A stretch of DNA of 64,000 bases from Cellvibrio sp. KY-YJ-3 (GTDB taxonomy: Bacteria; Pseudomonadota; Gammaproteobacteria; Pseudomonadales; Cellvibrionaceae), in the NCBI RefSeq assembly GCF_008806955.1, contig NZ_CP031727.1, positions 1,364,001-1,428,000 on the forward strand, in the 5' to 3' direction. The translations under genes and the position numbers were made by a program. The notes under the pieces were generated by a model. It did no database searches and was not told the DNA's origin. It was given only the letters and a program-made list of their open reading frames with translations. Each line of letters begins with the position of its first letter. Positions within the stretch are counted from its first letter, which is position 1. Below, in pieces: positions 17,592-25,055 of the stretch.

Positions 17592-18809
17592 TTAGGGTAA
17601 ATAATTGGGGCGCGGTTTTACGAGCTTGGATGCTGTTTTTTCGGTTTTATTAAATGCCTTTTGGATTATATTCCGGCCTTTGCCGGGGCCATTGTCCATG
17701 TTGGCATCCCAAGCTGTCTGATCTTGCATTAAGGTATGAGGGCTTTGCGCTACTGAGCCATTAAATACATGGCTGGAATATACCAGTGACCCTAACAACT
17801 TGCGTGGATTTAAGGTGTTCATCCCGATTAAGTTAGGCACCATATCGTAGTCATTGGCGCGAATAGCGAGAACTTTAATTCCTGCGCGGGAAAACAACGG
17901 CTTGGAGCGCAGATTGTTATTAGCATTAGCATGGAAGGCAACGCTTTGTTTATTCAATAGTTCACCCTTATCCGGATTGCGTATACCGTTCAGCCGAAGC
18001 TTGTTAAGCGCCCAGCTGCTCTGGCTGTTCAATAAATAACGTACTCCTTCTGCGAAAATCGCACCGCCTTGGCTGTGTGCAACCCATCCAGTTTCATTCC
18101 CGGCAGCTTGGGTCTCCGCTAATATTTGCGCAAATTTTTTGGTTACCCTTGTGGTGATGCCCATTTTGTCCCGGAATGATTCCCATGTATCGCCTGCGCC
18201 ACCAACGCTAGGGTTATGGAATAAGGTGTATTCCTGCAGATTTTTGAATTCGTATTCTAAATGGCTACCCATCAGCCATGATGCTTTGGCCAGATTATTA
18301 GATTGACCATTAACGGCTGCGTAGCGGGTATTAACCGATTCAACGCGTCCGCCGACTTGCCATATGCCTTGTTCATTTCTTTTAACTTTGTAGAGCGCAG
18401 CTTGTTCTTGTCTGTCGCGCTGTTTCTGTAGCTTGTCCACTGGTTGTATGTTGTAAACAAGTACCTGTCCATTTGCTATTTTGTAATCAACCCTATAAGA
18501 ATTGTTGCTTATTTTGAATGTACTTATGCTGCCCTTTAAGATACGTGCATTTGGTGAGCGTGGGACAGACTTGAGCTCTGTCAGTAATTTATCCAGATCT
18601 CCAGCAGTTTTTTTCTGTTCTTCTTTGTCCAAAACATAATTTGCGTAACCGCTCAGCAGAACTTGATAACCATTAGAGCTGGATGTGGCAAATTTGCCTT
18701 GGAAGAGCACAAAACCTTGCGAATTCAACATCGCCACATGCTCTGGCGAAGTTTGTATCGCGCCATGGCGAAATAATAGTTGGGTGAATTGGTTGATACT
18801 GGTATCCAT
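17592..18809 (-). CDS. Alpha/beta-hydrolase (lipase-like), candidate antibacterial effector
   Basis: 405 residues, no signal peptide. A lipase nucleophile elbow is visible as WVAHSQGGAIFAEG (Ser246 in AHSQGG), preceded by an oxyanion-type stretch FHNPSVGGAGDTWESF (198-212). Downstream Asp (NDYDMVPNLIG) and His (SSHVFNGS or QSPHTLM) could complete the triad. The N-terminal ~160 residues are not recognised. Absence of an export signal together with two exported, immunity-like genes directly behind it suggests a type VI or other contact-delivered phospholipase effector. No VgrG, PAAR or Hcp gene is in the window. Ribosome binding site GGAG lies before the ATG. Enzyme fold is likely; effector role is inference. 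Confidence 0.75.
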   Translation of the reverse strand: MDTSINQFTQLLFRHGAIQTSPEHVAMLNSQGFVLFQGKFATSSSNGYQVLLSGYANYVLDKEEQKKTAGDLDKLLTELKSVPRSPNARILKGSISTFKISNNSYRVDYKIANGQVLVYNIQPVDKLQKQRDRQEQAALYKVKRNEQGIWQVGGRVESVNTRYAAVNGQSNNLAKASWLMGSHLEYEFKNLQEYTLFHNPSVGGAGDTWESFRDKMGITTRVTKKFAQILAETQAAGNETGWVAHSQGGAIFAEGVRYLLNSQSSWALNKLRLNGIRNPDKGELLNKQSVAFHANANNNLRSKPLFSRAGIKVLAIRANDYDMVPNLIGMNTLNPRKLLGSLVYSSHVFNGSVAQSPHTLMQDQTAWDANMDNGPGKGRNIIQKAFNKTEKTASKLVKPRPNYLP

Positions 18810-18937
18810 AAAACAATCTCCTTTTTGGGATAGGTGTAAACAAGCGCGATATTAGCCAATTGATCGATACAAGAGGAATGTTGAAACCAAACTTAATGGT
18901 GATGATGTGAACTGCGTAGGAGGAAAATTGCATCACA

Positions 18938-18965
18938 TAAAAAAGCCGGTACAGAGTACCGGCTT
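18938..18965 (-). terminator. Rho-independent terminator of the 24.4-19.0 kb operon
   Basis: A 10-bp perfect stem AAGCCGGTAC / GTACCGGCTT with an AGA loop (18943-18965). On the minus strand it is followed by a T-run (18938-18944), just after the stop of the DUF1501-like gene. Confidence 0.9.
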
Positions 18966-18992
18966 AAGCGCTTGCTGGGGGAGAGAAATTGT

Positions 18993-20582
18993 TTAGGCGG
19001 GCGGATTGCCGATGGTGCCGTTTACGATGGGTTGGAAGGCGGTAAGCCTGTCCATCATGGTTGCGCTGCCCAGACCGTGGCCGCGGAATACTGTACCGAA
19101 ATCGGCTTGTTGGTTGTGCAGTGCCATGTAGTTGAGTACGACAGTTTCTACTAGCAGATTGACGTTGTTTGCCGCTGGGCTGCCGGAGGTTTCTACGTCG
19201 CCACTGGGGCGCATAAAACCAATTTGTTTTCCGGTGAGGCTGCCGTCCAATTGCTGCGGGCGGCCGCCTGGGTTGTAGACGAGGAAAAAGGAGCAGGCGG
19301 TTTGTTGGTCGTCGCCGGTCCAGACGCCTTTGCCGCGCCCGGCCATGGAGTCGTCGATCATGCCGTTACTGAATACTGAGCCGTCGCTGAAGACGTAAAT
19401 CATCAGCGGCATATTTTTGCGTGCGGCGTATTCGAGGCAGGCGCCGATGCAGCGGCCGGCGCGTTCGTCGCGTACTTCGCCGGTGGAGCGGTCGCCGGTG
19501 TGATAGTCGTAACCGCCCATGGTGATGGTGCCTGCGCCCGCATAACCGTTAATAACCAGCTTCATCACTGAAGCGGTTTTGCGCAGTTCGCCGTCGCGAT
19601 CAAATTCGTCGAACGAAAAAATGCCGTTGGCGCCGACTATATCGGCATCGGCAATCGGGTCTATATCTGCCGGGTTGCCAAAGCGTGCGGCCAAATCCGC
19701 GCTTTTGACATAGCCACAGCGCAGTAGCTCTTTGAGTTGGGCGTCTTTGCTGGTGCCGAGGCTGGCCATGGCGTTGAGTTTGGCATCGCTAATGCGATAG
19801 ATGGATTCCATGGTTTTGACTATGTCTTCCTGACTCATCAAATCCACCAGATCGCCCACATCCACCAAGCCTGTTACGTCGTTGGGGTTATCCACTTTAG
19901 TGGGACGAACTTCCAGGTTGATCAGCGAGGCGGGCGCCATGGAGTTGCCACCGGAATCGCTATTGCGCGAGCCGATGAGATCCACCAATGAGCCTGCGGC
20001 ACCGGCTTTATAAATGCCGTACATAGGATTGTGCGGGTTGTTGCCAGTGTCGTTTTCCGAGCGGGCGGCGATGACGGCGCCGTTGATATTGGCGGCGGTG
20101 GTGGCTTGGACCTTGGAGTTAATACCTGCCAATAACTGCGAGTCGGCATGGAATAACAGGCCGAGGCTGTTATCGATCAGCGTGGCGGCAGTGGAGGCGC
20201 TGGGTGCCATATCCGCCGGCAGCCCCTGTTTTTGGTAGCCAGCAGCACTGAGGAAATCCTCTTGGCCGCCGCGTTGGCCGACCAGCACGTTGGAGCCGGC
20301 AAAGTTGGCGCCACCGGCGAGATCAAAACAGATAAACGGAATCTTGCCCGCGCCTTGGGCGGCAATGCCACAGGCATCGCGCGCGGCGGCGATATCGGCC
20401 GACAGAGTGACATCCGCCGCGTAGGCGGGGTTAGTCAGAATGCTCATCAGCGAGCCGCCAATGAGTGTGCCTGAGCCGAGTTTAAAGCCTTGGGCGATCA
20501 GCTCGCGGCGGGTGACCGGGCGGCGATGGTTATTGAGCAGCAGCGGGGCGTCCGGGTGCAGTGGTTTTTTGAATTTGGCCAT
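18993..20582 (-). CDS. DUF1501-like Tat-exported protein
   Basis: 529 residues. The N-terminus has a twin-arginine signal (VTRRELIAQGFKLGSGTLIGG ... NPAYAA), so it should be exported folded. The body resembles the DUF1501/sulfatase-like family: GKIPFICFDLAGGANFAGSNVLVGQRGG near the start, a GGYDYHTGDRSTGEVRDERAG segment with conserved His/Asp near the middle, and FSDGSVFSNG. In planctomycetes and marine bacteria DUF1501 proteins are encoded beside large cytochrome-c-type proteins (DUF1549/1553, DUF1592/1588); the same pairing is seen here. It is the last gene of an operon with the genes at 20602 and 23216. Biochemical activity unknown. Confidence 0.82.
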   Translation of the reverse strand: MAKFKKPLHPDAPLLLNNHRRPVTRRELIAQGFKLGSGTLIGGSLMSILTNPAYAADVTLSADIAAARDACGIAAQGAGKIPFICFDLAGGANFAGSNVLVGQRGGQEDFLSAAGYQKQGLPADMAPSASTAATLIDNSLGLLFHADSQLLAGINSKVQATTAANINGAVIAARSENDTGNNPHNPMYGIYKAGAAGSLVDLIGSRNSDSGGNSMAPASLINLEVRPTKVDNPNDVTGLVDVGDLVDLMSQEDIVKTMESIYRISDAKLNAMASLGTSKDAQLKELLRCGYVKSADLAARFGNPADIDPIADADIVGANGIFSFDEFDRDGELRKTASVMKLVINGYAGAGTITMGGYDYHTGDRSTGEVRDERAGRCIGACLEYAARKNMPLMIYVFSDGSVFSNGMIDDSMAGRGKGVWTGDDQQTACSFFLVYNPGGRPQQLDGSLTGKQIGFMRPSGDVETSGSPAANNVNLLVETVVLNYMALHNQQADFGTVFRGHGLGSATMMDRLTAFQPIVNGTIGNPPA

Positions 20583-20601
20583 GTCGGGTTCGCTCCGGTA
20601 A

Positions 20602-23223
20602 TTATTGCAACAACATAACGGCGCTTCCGAGGGAGGCGGCGCAAGTGGCTTTAACGGTGGTTAGGGTGCGGTCGGCGGCGCAACCGCTGCCACAGCTGGT
20701 CATGTTGTCGATCAATTGGTTCAGTTCCAAACGCAGCTCGGCGGGGTCAGCTTGACCATCGAGTTGGCTGTGTGGATTGGCGCCATCGGCCACTTCATTG
20801 GCCAACAGGCGCGTCAGCAGCGGTTCGATAATCAAGTCGCGTTTTTCGGGTGTGTTAAACGCGACATTGGCGGTAGCGCTGAAATCAAAGCCGGGGAAAA
20901 GCGCCGCACGCGCCGTATTGACCGCGCTGGAGTTACCCACTACCGCGTTGCAATAGGCCACGGTCAATTGGGTGATGCCCATTTGCTGCGCAGCGAGGAA
21001 GCCGTCCAGATTGGTCAGTGTTGGCAGCTGCTGTTTCACCTTTTCATAGGTGCTGGCAACCAGCGTATTGGTGGCGGGAATACCGGTCATTGCCGCCAAG
21101 CTGGCATTGATCTCCGCAAAATCGCGCAGACCAAGGGTTGGTTGGTCGGGAATGTCGGCCGGCGCTGCCGGTGGGGGTGGTGTAGCGACTACCCGGGTGT
21201 AGGAGCTGCTGCCAATCTGGTCGAAGGTGAGGAAGAATACATCCTCCTCGGGACCATTTTTGGCTTCAACCACAGTGCCCAAGGGTGACAATGTTTGCCG
21301 GCCATCGGTGAGTTCCCCGGCGGCTAGCTGGGTATTGATGTTGGCAAATACCTGGCCTACCGGTGCCTCGGTGCCGTTGACCCCAATGCGAATGCCTTTG
21401 AGGGGAACAGCGCTGGTCAGTGCACCATCGCCCAGAACGGTGAAGAACGGCGCGGCAAATTGGTAGCCGTAATCGTCGATTTGCTGCACTTCAAACACGA
21501 TAAAACACTGACCGCTGGTGCCTTCTGTCGTGGTGGTAAAACAGGCCGGCTGGTCGATTAACTCGGACACGTTAAACAGCAGCAGGTAGCGCGCGCCTAC
21601 ACCTACATCAAAGTTGGTTTTGATATCACCTTCGCTCATGGCGCGTTTGTGAATGGCGAGGAAGCGCAAGCTGCCCGCCCAGGGGCGATTGCCAGAAACC
21701 TCGTTACCCACCACCAGTGCATGGCCGTTATCCCAGTCTTTGAGGAAGGCGCCAGCGGTGGCGTCGTTGTCGCCAGTGAATTCACCGTTGACATAGAGGC
21801 GCCGGCCGCGAATCGGGTCAAAGCTGAGCACCACATGCTGCAGTGAAGCCTGGGCGCGCTCGTCATTGTCATTGGTAGCGAGTACCGGTTCGCCATTGGC
21901 ATCGCTTTCGCCGGTACGATTCATGCCGATGTAGTTGTAATCGTACTGTCCGAGGGTGAAGTTGCGCTCGGTAGTGCTGCCGGAGTAGCTGACGATGCGC
22001 GCCGGATTGTTGTCGTTGGCGCCCTGGTCAAGGCTGTCGGGAATAATCCAGGTCTCAATGGTGTATTCACCGGAGCCGAGTAACAAGTCGTAGAGTTTGC
22101 GGCTGCCACTCACGGTCGCTTGGGCGCGGCCGGTATCAGCAAATTTCACGCCCCAAGCGCTGCTCCAGCTAACATTGCCGATCAGGTTGAGGTCGGCAAC
22201 CGGGTCTACACCTGAGGTATCAAACGCCACCGTGCCCTTGCCGGTTTTGAATTCGTATTTGGCGATGATGTCGCTATCGATGCGGCCGCCGCTGCTGAGC
22301 ACAAAGGCATCGCCCAAACCTACTGCTTTGCTGACCACCAAATCGGGGTCAACTTCGATGGCGGTGATGCTGTCAGCCAAGGCCTGGATGGCGGCTTGCA
22401 TTTGGTTGGCGCTGGCGGCGCAGTCATTGTCCCAGCAGTTGTGGGAGTCGGCGCGCAGGCGTTGTACCAAACGCGATTGTGCCGGGTTGTCCAAGCGCAT
22501 TCTGCTTTTGGCTGCTTCATAGGCAACCGCGATATCACTGCTCGCCAAGTAGGGTTGTTGGCGCGTCGCGGCGGATTCAGCGTGACATGCGGCGCAGTAT
22601 TCGGTCAGCAACGGATAAACGTTAGTGGCAAAACTGTTGCTGTCGCTAGGGAAGCTTTTAGTATTGTCGATAGCGCGATCAGCGGGTGCCTTGAGCACCA
22701 CATCGTTAGCGCTGGTTTCCCGCGGACCTGCCCACTTGTTAATCCAGCCAGTCATGATGTCGGCGCAGGCACCTGCATCGGCCAACCAGCAATTGTGGCC
22801 GCCAGCCACTTTGGTGACCAAACGCGATGACGCCGGATCACTCAAGGTCACCAGTGCTTCATCAATCACCGAGGCATAGGCGAGGTTGATATCGTCGCCA
22901 CGGGCGAAGGTGGGGGCTTGAACCTGATGGCAGCCGCCGCAGCGGTCTTCGCGCGCCATGTTGATCCAGAGTTCGTTCTGGAATTTGATTATGTCTTCTG
23001 TGCCCGCCGGTTTTTCACCGCGATAGGTAAAGTTGTCGCCACCGGTGGCAGGTGGAGGAGGGTTATTGGGGGTGACTTCGCTGCCACTGCCCGAACCACC
23101 GCAACCGCCCAGTAGGCCAGCAGTGAGGGTGAGTATCGCGAGCGCGGCTCTCCCCAATTTGGGTTTATGCCACTGTAAAAGTGACGATGCTATTGTTATG
23201 CGCATTTTCATCACCTTATTCAC
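20602..23223 (-). CDS. Cytochrome-c/LamG-domain lipoprotein
   Basis: 873 residues. A signal peptide ends in a lipobox (LLGGC, Cys41) followed by a Gly/Ser/Pro linker. Two c-type haem sites CGGCH (95-99) and CAACH (210-214) lie in two related ~110-residue repeats, each also containing an NCW motif followed by a Cys (HNCWLADAGAC, HNCWDNDC). A LamG/concanavalin-like domain covers roughly 310-510 (YTIETWIIPDSLDQG, RRLYVNGEFTGDN, SLRFLAIHKRAMSEGDI). The C-terminal ~150 residues are Cys-containing and unrecognised. It overlaps the upstream cytochrome gene by 8 bp and precedes the DUF1501-like gene by 20 bp. The likely role is an envelope-anchored redox or binding protein; the substrate is unknown. 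Confidence 0.82.
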   Translation of the reverse strand: MNKVMKMRITIASSLLQWHKPKLGRAALAILTLTAGLLGGCGGSGSGSEVTPNNPPPPATGGDNFTYRGEKPAGTEDIIKFQNELWINMAREDRCGGCHQVQAPTFARGDDINLAYASVIDEALVTLSDPASSRLVTKVAGGHNCWLADAGACADIMTGWINKWAGPRETSANDVVLKAPADRAIDNTKSFPSDSNSFATNVYPLLTEYCAACHAESAATRQQPYLASSDIAVAYEAAKSRMRLDNPAQSRLVQRLRADSHNCWDNDCAASANQMQAAIQALADSITAIEVDPDLVVSKAVGLGDAFVLSSGGRIDSDIIAKYEFKTGKGTVAFDTSGVDPVADLNLIGNVSWSSAWGVKFADTGRAQATVSGSRKLYDLLLGSGEYTIETWIIPDSLDQGANDNNPARIVSYSGSTTERNFTLGQYDYNYIGMNRTGESDANGEPVLATNDNDERAQASLQHVVLSFDPIRGRRLYVNGEFTGDNDATAGAFLKDWDNGHALVVGNEVSGNRPWAGSLRFLAIHKRAMSEGDIKTNFDVGVGARYLLLFNVSELIDQPACFTTTTEGTSGQCFIVFEVQQIDDYGYQFAAPFFTVLGDGALTSAVPLKGIRIGVNGTEAPVGQVFANINTQLAAGELTDGRQTLSPLGTVVEAKNGPEEDVFFLTFDQIGSSSYTRVVATPPPPAAPADIPDQPTLGLRDFAEINASLAAMTGIPATNTLVASTYEKVKQQLPTLTNLDGFLAAQQMGITQLTVAYCNAVVGNSSAVNTARAALFPGFDFSATANVAFNTPEKRDLIIEPLLTRLLANEVADGANPHSQLDGQADPAELRLELNQLIDNMTSCGSGCAADRTLTTVKATCAASLGSAVMLLQ

Positions 23224-24448
23224 CTTTGCAGTAGTCAGCAGTGTCGATAAACACTTGGGTTAGTTTGTAGCCAGATGCCGCGAAATTGGCGGTAATCTCG
23301 CTGACTTTGCTGCGGTCGGTGCTATCGGCGGGTTTGCGCAGGCACACATTTTGGAACACCTTTTCTACCTGACAGCTGGCAAAGGCCTGGCTGTGTGCCA
23401 GCTCCCTGTTCATGCTTTTGGCGCCGGTTCCGCTGCCGGGCAGGCTGCTGTCCCAGCCCAAATGTACGTTCATGCCTTGGCGCCAATAGTTCTGCCAATC
23501 GTCATTAGTGGTCACATAGCCGTATTTGAAGGTATTGGAATTAATGCGGTATTTCTTTTCCACCCGGCTTTCGGTATCCGGGTCGAGGGTGCCTTCGGTG
23601 TTGTAGTGAATGCTGCCATTCAGGCCATCTGGGTCGGCGTCTACATCAAATTCGTAATCGTAATAGGCATAAGCTTTGGCGAGCGGGTCCATACCGTTGT
23701 GGCAGCCAACGCAGTTGTTGAGGAATACGCGGCTATCGCCACCGGGGCTGCGGCTGACGTCCTGACGCACAAAATCCGGCGTCAGGCTGGTGTCGTGTAC
23801 CTGTTCCAAATCGCGGCACAGGTGGTTGATGAGCGTAAAACGAAACATGGCGCGGTTGGTACCGGCGATAAAAAATGCCTTGGCGGCGGCGCGGCTGGTG
23901 ATTACGCCCGAGGTGGCATCGGCCGGTAGGCCATTTACGCTGGACTGGGTGCGTCTGACCAGGGTGTCCTTCAAGCTTACGCCCTGGTTTTCGATCGCCT
24001 CGTAGTGGCTGTTGTTGCTATTGGAGTAGGCGGGCAGGCCAGCGGCGCTGCTGGTGTAGATCACATCATCGTAGAGCGCGCTGCGGAAGTCGGCTTCATC
24101 GCGCACCAAACCGATGACCGTGGCGGTGTAGTCATTGAGCGGCGCAAATACCGTGCGGTCGCGATTGGTCCAGGGCGTGACCATATTTTTCAAGGTAACG
24201 CTGTAAAAGGCTTCGTTATCCATAGCGATACGCACGGCGCTGGCCACTTGCCCGGCTTCGATCTCGGCGCTCATTTGCGCCAGTACCGTTTCGGTGGGTG
24301 GAACCCCGGCAATGCGGTTGTGAATTTGCAGCGCTTGTTCGCGCGACCCGGCATAGCTGGCGCTGCTAAACGCCAGCAGCGCAGCGAGCCCGGCGTAGGG
24401 TAGGCAGCGCGCCGCTTGGGTAAATAAGCGGGAGTTAGTGTTGATCAC
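23216..24448 (-). CDS. Exported DUF1588-like c-type cytochrome protein
   Basis: About 410 residues with a signal peptide ending ASYAGS. A single haem motif CVGCH near residue 247 stands in NNCVGCHNGMDPLAKAYAYYDYE, which resembles the CxxCHxxMDPLGxALExxD signature of DUF1588/DUF1592-family cytochromes of planctomycetes. The GTG at 24448 is preferred over the ATG at 24475 because AGGAG stands just before it and the signal peptide is then of normal length. First gene of the minus-strand operon reaching to 18993, and divergent from the HzsA-like gene at 25056. Function unknown. Confidence 0.8.
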   Translation of the reverse strand: MINTNSRLFTQAARCLPYAGLAALLAFSSASYAGSREQALQIHNRIAGVPPTETVLAQMSAEIEAGQVASAVRIAMDNEAFYSVTLKNMVTPWTNRDRTVFAPLNDYTATVIGLVRDEADFRSALYDDVIYTSSAAGLPAYSNSNNSHYEAIENQGVSLKDTLVRRTQSSVNGLPADATSGVITSRAAAKAFFIAGTNRAMFRFTLINHLCRDLEQVHDTSLTPDFVRQDVSRSPGGDSRVFLNNCVGCHNGMDPLAKAYAYYDYEFDVDADPDGLNGSIHYNTEGTLDPDTESRVEKKYRINSNTFKYGYVTTNDDWQNYWRQGMNVHLGWDSSLPGSGTGAKSMNRELAHSQAFASCQVEKVFQNVCLRKPADSTDRSKVSEITANFAASGYKLTQVFIDTADYCKGE

Positions 24449-25055
24449 GGTTGCTCCTGGGTAAGAGGTCTGCATCCGGGCGCCGAACGGCGCGGATGCT
24501 ATTGGTGTTGTTAAGGTTCGTGCTATGCAGTGAATATGCCGGACATCATTGGACTGGCCGCTGCAGCCGGGATACTTTTCAAGAATTAGAAACAGTTCTC
24601 CAAAATATCCTTTTGGCGCCAGATTTCGGCCTTTGCCAAGGCAAAGGTCAGCTCGGTATTGTTATTGGCGGGGCGCCAGACCGCGAGAGCGCTGACGCAA
24701 AACGTCCTGGTTAGGGTTACTGAATACTGCCGGGGAAAAGTAGCTGACGAAAAATGTCAGATTAGTATGAAGCTGGGCAAGTGCTGCAATGCGGCATCAT
24801 CCTCGTCTTTTTCAATCTTCCAACCGGCTCATTGCAGAATCGAGACCTGAGTCACAATCATTGAGGCGACAGCGGTTGAATATTGTGCGCGCTATGACGC
24901 GCTAGTCACTATGCTCTAGCATGCGCGCCATTCCCGTCGCCATAATCACAACTGGCGTGACTTTTGATAAGAAATGCCTTTTATGGGTGATGAGCAAAGC
25001 CCTTCGCAGGGCAAAACCCTCTTTACATGACTTTCCGGATTCTGGGCCACTGGCT
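24449..25055. other. 607-bp divergent intergenic region
   Basis: This lies between two divergent envelope-redox operons and should hold both promoters. The reading frames inside it lack family resemblance and good ribosome binding sites. The frame of the HzsA-like gene is open back to 24921, but the lipoprotein signal peptide starts only at 25056. I see a weak inverted repeat GCTAG...CTAGC near 24901-24920, and no convincing regulator site or RNA gene. Confidence 0.5.

Noticed and set aside
20716-21288. 190-codon plus-strand frame opposite the LamG/cytochrome gene
   Set aside because: Codon-bias shadow of the minus-strand gene; no recognisable motif or start signal.
24451-24850. Small plus-strand frames between the divergent operons (24451-24714 and 24659-24850)
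   Set aside because: No ribosome binding site, no family resemblance, and overlap with the other gene's start; most likely chance frames in a promoter region.
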